A DNA stretch of 64,000 nucleotides. Origin: Phoenix dactylifera (taxonomy: Eukaryota; Streptophyta; Magnoliopsida; Arecales; Arecaceae). The notes below the pieces were generated by a model, which saw only the letters and a list, made by a program, of their open reading frames with translations, did not search any database and was not told the origin of the DNA. The stretch is from assembly GCF_009389715.1 (NCBI RefSeq), contig NC_052407.1:8776475-8840474 (forward strand). Reading direction: 5' to 3'. A program made the position numbers and the translations under genes. Of this stretch, positions 10,150 through 21,342 are shown piece by piece (positions within the stretch are counted from its first letter, which is position 1; each line of letters opens with the position of its first letter).

Positions 10150-11730
10150 ACTCTAGTGCCATGTCATCCTTGAATAATTAAGACCCAAGCTGGAACGGCC
10201 TTCTGCCGGGCTCGGAGGAAGCGGGATGGACTTTGGAAGAGGTTGCGGCCCTAGAAGAAGATGGGAACTCAAAAGAAGACGGAGCCCCGAGCCCGCTCCT
10301 CGACTCGGGACCCGATTGGCGCGACCGGACGACCTTGCGGACATTCCGAGCCCACCATCAGGCACTGCAATAGACTGCTCCATTATGCCCCCTTCTACGA
10401 TCAGTGGGGACAGCTCGACCTCTACTGGTAGGACCTGCTCGGGCCCAAGCCGAGCAGGTTCAGCGATGACGACCCCAAGCTCGCCCCGCTCAACGCCAGA
10501 GCTCGAGGCAGCCCAGGCTTTCTTCGACTATTGCTCGGGCCGAGCTCCATCTGAGGCGGTCGCCCTCTTGTGGCACTTGGCTATCAAAGTCTCAGTGTCA
10601 AAAATCATCCCTGCAATTTCTGACAACGGAACTTAGTCAAAATTCATATAAAGGGGGAAGAAAAAGAAAAGAAATGACTGCATTGCCCTTGCCCCTGGGA
10701 TGAGCCGAGCTCAAGCCGACATTCAACAAGGCCTCCTCGCTAAGCAAGTCGGAGAGCCCTGAAGTTTCTCCCAGGCCGAGTAGCGTGTCTAAAGTCGCCT
10801 GCTCGAGCTGTGATAACTTGGGGAGTTTATTATTGATGGTGGCTCGCGGTGAGCCCCAGGTCAGGTCGAACCCCCACGACCGCTCGGAGGAAAGAAAGAA
10901 AAACTTGTACTTCTACCCATGAATGGAGGAAGGGGTGCCTCGAAAGAGTATGCGGCCTTTTCGAAAGGAGAAGTACCACCATCCTTTGTCTGTAGGATTG
11001 CCTTTTAATACAAAGCAACTCCGAAATACGTGCACCGAGGAGAGGAGGTCATGTGCAAGGTAGAGAGCAAGGAAACCAATTATCATTCTTCACGAGTTCG
11101 AAGCGAGCTGCGCAAGGATTAGGCGATAAGTCGCCTAAAACTCGTTCGCGAACCCGTGTAGAGGAAACCTCAATCCTGCTCGGAGTGTTTCTACATACAC
11201 CCCGATCCGACCTCTAGGAGGGTCGGCGACTCGCGCCCTAGGCTCTGGAAGCTCTAGGGTGAACTCACGAGGAATGAAGAACCGAGCCCGAATCAGGCCT
11301 AGCTCTTCTTCACTTATGTTCGAGTCGGTCCCATACGGACCATGATTCACCTCAAGCTCGGCTTCCTCCTTCGTCGAAGAAATCCGAGTTTGGGATGGAT
11401 CCATGCTAAGCATGAGGGCTCTCGAGAGCAATCCCATTGCTTTGCTCATGAAAAATTAAAGCAAAAGAAGACAGAAGAAAAAAGGCTCCTCCGAGCGATC
11501 GAGAAGGATGAAGACGCCTACCTAAGGTTTCACCAGAAAGAAAAATGAAGAAAAAGAGGAGAGCTGCCGGAAACTGAGAATAGAGTTTGCCGTGAAGTTC
11601 GCTGAGAAGCTCCAAAAATGGTCCGAAAGCCTCCCAGAAAGCTCAACGACGATGAAGGCAGCCGGAAAGAAGAGGGGAGCAAGAGATCAAATAAGGGCCC
11701 TTGGCGTCTCTCTAAGTTATATAGCCTACT
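10150..11730 (-). mobile_element. Gypsy-type element fragment with gag-like frame (minus strand)
   Basis: The minus-strand frame 11449-11135 contains a short ELPEPRARVADPPRGRIGVY-type block followed by AGLRFPLH. This is characteristic of the large putative gag or 'plant transposon protein' of Tat-like Ty3/gypsy elements. After a stop and frame change, similarity resumes down to about 10850 (PPFMGR, then FFPPSGRGGSTW-like segments). A minus-strand TATA-like box (GGCTATATAAC, 11716-11726) lies upstream. The frame is broken, so it is not functional. Base composition is far more GC-rich than the flanks. Confidence 0.6.
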
Positions 11731-12151
11731 TCAATGGCTCTGATCGGGTTCCCCATGCGACCAAGTAGCCGGATCTCGCCGCGTGGCGGGCCCAGGAGCC
11801 ATTACAGCAAATCTTTCCAGATCCGGTGCTAAAGGTCGATCAAATAAATGCCTCGAAAGACGAGGCATTAATGATTGGCCCCTCACGTTCCATTCAGCGA
11901 CACCTAGAAAAGAAGCGCGCATGCAATATATTAAAGAGCTCTCATGGCCGCTCCCACTTCTATTGACGTAGCAGCCTAATCCACTAAAGCTCGGCTCGCA
12001 ACCTGAAGTGATCAGCCCCCAATAATGCCAAGTACACCCAGTTCGGTGCGCACGTCTTCGTGAGCACTTGGCTATGACGTAGGACGACCAACAGTCCAGC
12101 TACTCCCTTCGCCCAAGCCAAAGACCAACTCAACCTCGGAAGTCGGAGAGC

Positions 12152-13008
12152 AAATGATGGGGGGCAAAATGGATCGTCCTGCTCACAATGTGGGACCACC
12201 CAATTTCAACCTAATAAGACAGCACCGAGCAGGCCAGACCTCGGTCCCTCTAAGAGCCAGTCCGACCTCAGACCTCGCCGAAGGCCAAGTCGACCTCGAC
12301 CGGATCTCTCCGCTGCTACGACCTACAGCAACCTCTTCTGACGCTTGTAATGACGTCTCAGGCCCGAGCTCGGAGCGCCCTGCTGTGTCGACTACAAGCC
12401 AAAGAGCTCCAACCTCAGGACTATACACCGGCCCGCTGTGACCGAGCTCGGGGCGCTTTAATACTCGACGACATCTCTGCCCTTATATTCGCCGGCACAC
12501 TCCGGCCAAGCTTGGGGCACGCTACTAAGCAAACCTCACTCGGGGAGGCTAGGCCGGCCTTAGTGCCCGCCGATCTCACTAAACATATGTCGCGGCCCCT
12601 AAATCGGCCCGACCTCAATGCTCACTAAGTTGACCTCGCCGAGTATATGCTACAGCCTCCAAGCGAGCCCGACCTCGCCCAGCACTCACTGCATCATATT
12701 TCACTTAATGGCCACATCAAACATGTCAATAAAGGACTACGTCTTACTGCCCCAGCCATGCCTGCTGAGAAGGGCCACGCCCTGCAGCACATGCCAATGC
12801 CATACTGTGCGCAGGGACAACCCATGCCGTGTTCCTCAAGTAAGTTGTGGCTACGTGCAGCCACCTAGGCACCGCGGAGACTATAAATTGCCCCATCTGG
12901 TAACACCTAAACAATCTCTCTCTCTCTCAGCCAACAATACACTCCACGCTAACTTAAGTATCGGAGGGCTCTCACCGAAAACCCTGGTGAGATTTTGTGC
13001 AGGTATGC
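12152..13008 (+). mobile_element. Gypsy-type LTR-like segment (plus strand)
   Basis: It starts TGATGGGGGGCAAAATGG and contains a TATA box CTATAAATTG (12881). A CTCTCTCTC tract and a TCGGAGGG...CCCTGGTGAG block follow, in the order typical of the R/U5 end of Tat-like gypsy LTRs. It ends near TTGTGCAGG (about 13001). Its orientation is opposite to the gag-like frame to its left, so the two may be separate insertions. Ends are approximate and no target duplication was found. Confidence 0.5.
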
Positions 13009-13089
13009 CGGCGCACGAGAGGTGGCTTTCCTTTCTCTCCTCCGACTGACAGCTCCCCTGGCTCCCTCGGCATGGTTACTCTTAGGCCA

Positions 13090-13535
13090 TGTTTAAACCA
13101 CAACAACGGGCAACCTTCTCTTCTATCATACCATCGTGCTTCCAGTTTGCCTTTAACTTTGCCCTATATTCTTTCTACTTGCGGTTGACAGACTTCAACA
13201 CCCAATCATGACCCTCTTTAGGGAGCAAAAACTTATCCTACACCAAAGTAAAGAATATTATAACAATGTTAAATCAAAAAATAAAATTAAGATAGTAAGC
13301 AAATTCAATTCTTTACCTCAATAACTCTAAGAAGCTCAACCTTATACGAAGGTTGCATTTCATTCCATTTTATATAGTTGAGTAGACACAACTGAACCTT
13401 CCACGCAACCGATCCTAGAAAAATCAATAAAATGCTTGCATTCCTCTTGATTGGCTGCCCCAGTTGATTGCAATGGGCGACAATCTTCTCATCCTCACAT
13501 AGGCTCCACACGTCCCGTACTCGAGCGAGTCCTCG
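13090..13535 (-). pseudogene. CACTA/En-Spm-associated transposase fragment (Transposase_24-like)
   Basis: The upstream exon (13511 down to 13317) reads NQLGQPIKRNASIL and a YIKWNEMQPSYK-like segment, matching the conserved block of the plant Transposase_24 family (NQ.GQPIG.N...FLG). A 79-bp intron with GT/AG ends (13316-13238 on the minus strand) follows. Exon two continues LLPKEGHDWVLKSVNRK and then a Lys-rich stretch, in the family order, but a stop interrupts it after NRK. The adjacent 228-bp repeat probably encodes more upstream sequence. Degenerate. Confidence 0.65.
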
Positions 13536-14499
13536 TGTCTTTCACTGGAGCTTAACATCAAATCTTTGCATGCTTGGGGCAAACCTACTTGGTACTCTTG
13601 CTCTTGAAGCTTCCCACTCCTATTCAACAAAACATCTAATAGAGCTACCACAAATTTTTAAGACAAGCTCTAGTTAAATTATTCCTTGTTTTGTCATTGT
13701 GAAAACTATTTAAGTGCCTTTTTTTTCTTCTCTAAGCAGTTTTGAAGATGTAGTCAAGCACTACATAAACAGAAGTATTATTTTTTATATTGTTCAACTT
13801 CATTACACTTAGGCACCTCCACATCCTTTCAAATTCTTATTTTCTTGAGGGAATTGCACACCTAATTAAGGCTAATGAAGACAATGATTAACACAGTCGC
13901 TAGTTCTGAAATCAACCCCATGACCTTAAGGTCACCAGCAAAACTTTCAACCAGATTAGTCATGAGTTTGACACTTTATATATATATATGTGCAATATTT
14001 TTGAAGCTTTGTTTTCCTACGCCATGCGGAAGTTTCCTTGCACAGATCAACCATGCAGGTGGACGATCAGAAGGTCTCGATGATTTTTTTTAGGATTCTT
14101 TGTAGAGCAAATTAAAGTCCTCTCAAAATGTTTGAATCCATGAATATACGGTGGGTACAGAGTGAAAATTAGTTGGAAACAGAAGCCAACGGCACAAGTC
14201 AACAAAAAGCTTCAGGCAACACCCATCCAACCTACGAACAGCAATAGGAGGGGCCTTTCTCATTGTCATATCTCCCTATTTAGCAACCCGGCCCCCTGTG
14301 TCTCGAAGAAAAAAAAATCAAAGACTAAAGAAAAATACTAGGCGTCTAAAAGGTGAAGACTAGTTCCTTAAAACCATCACAAGAAGAAATTTTCTATCTA
14401 ATAATTGTCAAATTTTCTATTTAATATCCAACACAAAAGTATCCGGATTACACACATCCACCAATAAATTATCAAGAAATTTTTTATTCCGTGGGGTTA

Positions 14500-14870
14500 T
14501 CAAATGATGCCTCTTTCTCCAGCGGAGGGGGATGGGATCGGCTGGTCGGCGCCGCAGAGGAGGGAGGAGGAGAGGAGGTTGTGGATGCGTGGTCGCATGG
14601 CATGGAGAGAATGGAGGAGGAGAGGAGCTTGGCGTCGGATGTCGCTCGGTGCCGGAGAGGACAAGGGTAGCTAGGGCTTAATCGAGGATGCCTATCGAAT
14701 AAGGAGGAAGGGGGGCAGCTGCTGGTTTTGTTGGGGATTGGCTTCTGATGATGCTTATAAGTGTTGTCTTAAGCCGTTAGTACGACGACGCTTATTAGCG
14801 TCGTCTATTGCCGACGCTTGGGAAAAACATTGGCAAAAAAATGTCAGTAAAACCGACTTTTTATGTAGTG
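14500..14870 (-). mobile_element. Terminal region of a CACTA DNA transposon
   Basis: Read on the minus strand from 14870, the sequence starts CACTACATAAAAAGTCGG. It is followed by subterminal CAATAGACGACGC and TAAGCGTCGTC repeats in direct and inverted order, as expected of a CACTA end. The GC-rich stretch 14510-14660 may be first-exon sequence. The Transposase_24-like exons further left are in the matching orientation, so both may belong to one element whose other end is lost. Confidence 0.6.
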
Positions 14871-15844
14871 ATATTTTATTTTTATCTTTATACTTTATCC
14901 TATAAATAGGAGTAACTTAGATCTTCTACGGTAGCCTAGAACTACACCCTTATAGTAGTCTAGCGCTGCATTTTTATCCTAACCCAGTGATACAATCTTT
15001 TACTGTAGCTTAGCGCTATACCCCTATCTAGATCTATCTCTTGGACCCATGTTACTCTATATCCTTTTTTTGATCAACATCTTTCTTAGTAGTTTAATGC
15101 CGGTAGCATGCCCATGCATACATCCAGATATCATCGGAGCAAGCTTGGTGTTGCGCCCTCTACTTTGACTAACTGAGTTTTTTTGGAGATCCCGAGTTTT
15201 TGGGCCCGCTCGGAATGGGAAGGAAAAGGCAGCAATGGTGGTATAACGTGCCGTTTGGGGTCAATCCCTCCAGTTATCTCCTCTGCCAAACGCTCGCTCA
15301 AAATGACGCTTTCTAGAGAGATAGGGAAGAGCGGTATTTAATTAAAATTTATAAAACTTAACACAATCATATGTCTCAGGATTTGAACATGGTAATCTTA
15401 TTGGGGTAAAGGCACATGACACTTAATATAAAGACAATTAAATAACATTTAAAGGTATATACCAGCAAGACAATGTTGAAGTCAACCTAGTTTGTAGGCT
15501 AAAGAAAGTTTTAGCCATAATCATCCACCATTAATACATGTACATAATGCAGTTCTAGCACAATTACAGAGCAAAATTTAAATGCTATTACGAGTTCGAT
15601 AACTAGTACTTTGCTCAAGAATATTGGTGTGGTTAAGTTCAAGCTTGCGAATAGATCGGAGCTGGAAGTCAGCAATCCCACAATTATTCGATTGGGAACA
15701 TCTCTGGATTGGATATTTCTTAAGTTAGATCACCAGATTTTCATTCAAAGCATCTTCTATGTATATCCTCATGTTTTACACGCAAACCATGCTGAATGCA
15801 TAAGTTTCTTGTTTTAACAAATGAGCTGTCTGTGGTACAGAAGT
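14871..15844. other. Intergenic, no gene recognised
   Basis: A TATAAATAGG box and alternating TAG...CTA motifs at 14890-15060 look like the tail of an old LTR. 15300-15840 is AT-rich. A 68-codon frame at 15611 has no recognisable features. Confidence 0.4.
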
Positions 15845-16199
15845 TATTGGACGATATCGCTGATTGAGCGGACCCATGACGCATGGATCTATTTTTGGTG
15901 ATTTACCTATTTGGTGTCTGGTGATTTTGGTGATTGTAATCAATGGGATTGTTTTTCCTTTTACTTTGGCAACATAATAGGAACTGTTTCCTTGATTTAT
16001 GGGAGCCGTTCCTTCTCCCTCTTCTCCTACTTTTGCCTATAAGAGAGAGGAGAACTATAGCCCTGAAAACATAATAAAAAGGTGTGAGGGATTTCTACTG
16101 TGGACGTAGGCTTACTGCAGCCGAACCACATTATCTCTTGGTCTCTACTCTTTCTCTCTTCCTCCTCCTTTCCATTACAATCTAATTTAGATTCTAACA
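15845..16199 (+). repeat. 5' LTR of the copia element
   Basis: 355 bp, with a TATA-like CCTATAAGAG near 16036. By eye it differs from the 3' LTR at about 20 positions, mostly transitions, so identity is near 94%. Confidence 0.9.
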
Positions 16200-19100
16200 T
16201 GGTATCAGAGCATTGATATCACACCCATGCGCATGGCTCTCATGGCCAAAAACAAATTTGGTTTCGGCGATGGAACCATCAGGAAGCCTGATTCATCCGA
16301 TGCTAAAGCCTCATAGTGGGAGCAATGCAACCGAATGGTATACTCCTGGATTCTGAATTCGGTGCATCATGACATAGCCAATAGCGTGATGTATGTCGAG
16401 AAAGCCAGCGAGGTATGGAGTGAACTCAACGACCGTTTCTCCTAACAAAACGCTCCTCGTATATTCCAACTCTCTCGGGTTATCGCTACTTATCAACCAG
16501 GTACTTCTCCCATTGCTACTTATTTTACTGGCCTAAAGGCATTATGGGATGAACTATCTTCCTATAGCACTATTCCATCTTGCACCTGCAGTTCCTCGAA
16601 GGAACTCACAGCTATTCAACAATGAGAAATGGTGATGCAATTTCTTATGGGCTTGAATGAAAGCTACAATGCCATATGTAGTCAGATCCTCTTGATGGAT
16701 CCTCTTCCCACTGTTAGCCGTGCATATTCCCTGTTACTTCAGGAGGAACGGCACCGCAATTTGCATTTGGTTACTTCTTCTACTGATGCTGCTGCACTTT
16801 CTGTTGGTCATCCTCCTATTTCAAAAAACGTACCTTGTATTGTGATCATTGCAAGAGGACCAAGTATACGATTGATCGATGTTTTCTTCTCCATGGATTT
16901 TTCAATAAAAATAATGGGCATCGATAGCAAGGGAGGAATAAATCGTCTCCTTCCAATCAGCGCAGCCAGCAAGCTTCTGCTTCTTTGGACACTACCACTA
17001 AAGGCCACGCTCATGGGGAGCCCTTCACTCCAAATCAGTATCAGCAGTTGATGGCCCTTCTCTCTACCATGGCTCCTACTACTTCATCTAACCCAGCAGC
17101 CAATGTTTCTGGTAATATCTCTTGTCTCTCTGCTTTGATTTCTTCATATTGGATTATTGATACAGGGGCTACACATCATATGGCTTGCTCCAAGTCCTCC
17201 TTTGTCACATTAACACCACAATCTACCATTGCTCCTGTCACTTTACCAAATGGTCAGACTGCAAATATCTCTTTTACATGAACTGTTATTTTACCTAATG
17301 GGCTTCGCCTAGATGATGTTCTTTATATCCCTTCCTTTAATCTAAATTTACTTTCTATTTCTCATCTCACACATACTTTTCCTTGCCTTGCAATTTTTCA
17401 TCCTGATCATTGTCATATTCAGGACCTTCAATCGAAAAGAACGATTGGAGTGGGTAGACTACATGGAGGACTTTATATCCTGGATTTACCACTTGCATAT
17501 CTTGCTTCTTCCACACCGCCCAGCACCTTCGACCGTTGGCATTGGCGTCTCGGACACCCTTCTCTTCAGCGTCTACAGCTTTTGTCTAAATCTATTCCTA
17601 ATATTTCTTTTTCTAAGAATTGTATTTGCGACATTTGTCCTTTAGCCAAACAAACTAGATTACCTTTTCCTTCTAGTTCTATTTCTACTACTCATGTTTT
17701 TAGTTTACTTCATTGTGATATTTGGGGTGGTTATCAAACCGCTTCCCTCTCAGATGCACATTATTTTTTAACCATTGTTGATGATTTTTCTTGTGCTACA
17801 TGGGTATTTTTAATGCGTCATAAATCTGGAACTCAATCTCTTCTCCGCCACTTTCTTTCTTTTGTCAAAACACAATTTCATACTTATGTTCAAACCCTTC
17901 GCACTGACAATGGCTAGGAATTTCTCGCCAATGACCTTCAACAATTTTTTAAGGAATATGGGCTTGTCCACCAACGCACTTATGTTCACACTAGCCAACA
18001 AAATGGTGTTGTAGAACGCAAGCATCGCCACGTACTTGAGGTGGCACGAGCACTTCGTTTTCAAGCCCATCTACCTCTTTCTTTCTGGGGCGATTGCGTC
18101 CTTACTGCCACATATCTGATAAACAAAATTTCTACTCTTCTATTATCTAGGAAAAGCCCCCATGAGATTCTTTTTGGCTCGCCCCGCTCCTACAGTCATT
18201 TGTGTGTCTTCGGGTGTCTCTGTTATGGTCGAAATTCCCAAATCTCTCATAAGTTTGATACCTGATCCTAGCCTGGCATCTTTATTGGTTATCCTCTCGG
18301 GCAAAAGGGATACCGTATTTATGACTTAGAGTCAAAAAGCATATATGTCAGTCGTGATGTGGTTTTTCACGAACACATTTTTTCTTTTCAAACTCTTGCA
18401 CCTGAGCATTCCTCTGTCATGCCACGTCCCATTCCTGATGCTTCTGATTCGCCAGTGCCTTCAACACCCACTATTACTGATTCTATTTCAAACCCTATTA
18501 CAACTCAAGACAATTCTTTCCCTCTGGTTGAACCCACATCCACCCCATCCCAAGATGAAACCAAAGCACCTCCCTCTCTCCTAACTCGCCAGTCTACTCG
18601 CCTATCCAAAACCTTGTTTACCTCCAGGATTTCGAATACTCCATTGCTGGGAAACCCAACTCCTCCTCTTCCTCTACTGCTCACCCACTTTCTCATTGTC
18701 TCTCTTATTCTCGACTCTCACCTCCTCACCGAGCATTTGTGGCGGCTCTCACATCCTCTATCACACCCGCTACCTTCACTCAGGCCAACAAACACTCACA
18801 TTGGCGGGCTGCCATGGATATTGAACTTAAAGCATTAGCTGACAATAACACTTGGCGTTTAACCATCCTTCCTCCGGGCAAGCATGCCATCGGATGCAAA
18901 TGGGTTTACAAGACCAAATATAAGCCAGATGGTTCTATCAAACACTATAAAGCGCGACTTGTTGCTAAAGGTTATACTCAATTGGAGGGTCTGGACTATC
19001 ATGAAATGTTCGCACCTGTTGCCAAACTCACTACTGTTCGCTGTCTTTTAGCTCTTGCTTCCATTAAGCACTGGCCGCTATACCAATTGGATGTGCACAA

Positions 19101-20328
19101 TGCCTTCCTTCATGGCGATTTAGAGGAAGAGGTCTACATGTAACTACCGCCTGGTCTCTCCACCATTCATCCTAGCTACTTTGGTTTGCAAGTTAAACAA
19201 ATTGCTCTATGGTTTAAAGCAGGCTTCTCGAAATTGGTTTTCCAAACTCTTGACTGCATTTATATGCTTTTGGTTTTCTTCATTCCAAAGCTGACTATTC
19301 TCTTTTCAGCAAATTTTCTAAGAATGGTTGTGTCCATGTTTTGGTTTATGTGGACGATATTGTTGTCACCGGTGACGATGCGCAAGCCATTACTCTTCTG
19401 AAGCAATTTCTCAATACTCGCTTTCACATGAAGGACTTGGGCACTTTAAAATATTTTCTAGGCATTGATGTTGCCCGCTCCACCAAAGGTATATTTCTCA
19501 ATTAGCGAAAATATATACTTGACCTATTAGATGATGTCGGCATGCTTGGCACTCATCCCGTCGACTTTCCCATGGAGCAGAACTTGAAGCTTTCCGATAC
19601 TGATGGCACGCCTATGTCAGATCCATCTCTTTATCGTCGTCTTGTTGGCCGGCTCATCTACCTGACAATTACTCGACCTAGCATTACTTATTCAGTTCCC
19701 ATACTCAGTCAGTTTATGCATCGTCCGCTTCAGCCACACTACAGTGTTGCTCTTCGGCTTCTCCGATATCTCAAAAGATCTCCTGGCAAGGGTATTTTAT
19801 TTCCATCTACTGGCTCTCTTTATATCACTGGCTATTGTGACTCTGATTGGGCTAGTTGTCCAATGACTAGGCGATTTACTAGTGGCTATACTACCATGCT
19901 TGGTTCCACACCACTTTCATGGAAAACAAAGAAACAAACAACAGTTGCCAGATCCTCCTGTGAAGCTGAATACCTCTCTATGGCTCTTCTTTGTTGTGAG
20001 TTCACTTGGCTTAAGTCCCTCCTCACATATCTTCGGATTCCTCATCATGAGCCTATCACTATTCATTGCGATAATCAATCTGCATTGCATATCGCTTCCA
20101 ACCCAGTTTTCCATGAAAGAACGAAACATATCGAATTGGACTGTCATTTTGTCCATGAAAAGCTACACGCTGGTCTCATCAAACCATCATATTCGCCTAC
20201 TAAAAGTCAACTAGCAGATGTGTTTACTAAAGTGCTTGGTCACGACAGATTCTTAAATATCATCTGCAAGTTAGGCATGTCTGACATATTTTCCTCTGTC
20301 CAACAACCTGCTCCAACTTGAGGGGGGG

Positions 20329-20683
20329 TATTGGACGATATCCCTGATTGGGCGGATGCGTGACGCATGGATCTATTTTTGGTGATTTACCTATTTGGTG
20401 TCTGGTGATTTTGGTGATTGTAATCAATATGATTGTTTTTCCTTTTACTTTGGCAACATAATAGGAATTGTTTTCTTGATTTATGGGAGCCGTTCCTTCT
20501 CCCTCTTTCCCTACTTTTGCCTATAAGAGAGAGGAGAACTATAGCCCTAAAAACATAATAAAAAAGTGTGAAGGATTTCTACTGTGGACGTAGGCTTACT
20601 ACAGCCGAACCACATTATCTCTTGGTCTCTACTCTTCCTCTTTTCCTTCTCCTTTCTATTACAATCTTCTTTAGATTCTAACA
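20329..20683 (+). repeat. 3' LTR of the copia element
   Basis: 355 bp, directly after the polypurine tract GAGGGGGGG, ending ATTCTAACA before the GAAGT target duplication. Confidence 0.9.
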
Positions 20684-20688
20684 GAAGT

Positions 20689-21342
20689 CATGATCCCTAA
20701 TAATGATGCAAGTAGGCTACTTCATAAGGTGCATAAATATGCGATCATCTCTTGCCTCAGCCGCGCCGAAATCTAGGAAGCAAGAGAGAACCGGAATTCT
20801 ACTTGGAATTCTACTTCATAAGGTGCATGGTCCTTCTGGAATCTGGACCCAGCTTCTGATTCTGCTTTTCCAGGCTAATGCTTATCCTCTTCGACCGCTT
20901 ATCGTCTGGTCAACAACAGCGAACCAAAGCCAAGAACCCGACCACCCGCGCCCGTTATGAAGACATGCGACGTGTCTGGGGCTCGAGACCGCCAAGGTAG
21001 ACCCAACGCCTCCAAACTCCATCGCGTAAGAGCCCGCGTCACGCTAATATTTTATTATTTCCTGGCAGTAAATCGTCCACCAGAATCACGCTGGTTGCTG
21101 CAGGCCTGCGTATGTGCTGACGTTTGCATGCAGAGTGTGACGTAACTTTCACAACGTGACCCAGGACCGGCCCCTAGGAATTTGCTCCCAAGCATACCGC
21201 TATATATAGGAATAGGATCATAGATATGATCATCAGGTGCACACGCCTCTCAAATCATCCCAATACAATATTACAATTCCTTTGGTTTTCGTACGAGAAA
21301 ATCATTTACTCTTCTGGTCCCGGTTAACCGTTGGTCGTGGCC
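20689..21342 (+). promoter_or_regulatory. Upstream region of P450 gene 2 with TATA box
   Basis: A clear TATATATA box lies at 21201-21208, about 135 bp before the ATG, giving a transcription start near 21235. The copia 3' LTR ends about 520 bp upstream of this box and could influence expression. The phrase ACTTCATAAGGTGCA occurs twice (about 20717 and 20813). Confidence 0.6.

Larger units (their letters stand above)
15845..20683 (+). mobile_element. Complete Ty1/copia retrotransposon, coding region dead
   Basis: Two 355-bp LTRs (15845-16199 and 20329-20683) are flanked by exact GAAGT target duplications (15840-15844, 20684-20688). A tRNA-Met-type primer-binding site TGGTATCAGAGC starts at 16200, and a polypurine tract ends at 20328. 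Domains occur in copia order: gag (about 16230-17000), protease with DTGA (17159), integrase (about 17520-18250, HCDIWG and LRTDNG), reverse transcriptase (about 18740-19400, YVDD at 19347) and RNase H (about 19800-20250). Stops and frameshifts break gag, integrase (TAG after TDNG, near 17916) and RT (TAA at 19141). The LTRs begin TATTGG where TGTTGG is usual. The gag resembles the Ale/Retrofit group; that assignment is tentative. Confidence 0.95.

Noticed and set aside
10226..10636. 136-codon plus-strand frame rich in Arg and Pro
   Set aside because: It is antisense to the gypsy gag-like region and has no recognisable domain.
13758..14870. A 1.1-kb CACTA element with ends CACTACATAAA and TTTATGTAGTG
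   Set aside because: The left match could be chance: the preceding 3 bases (AAG) differ from those after the right end (ATA), and the left CACT is also present in the 228-bp repeat copy at 9959.
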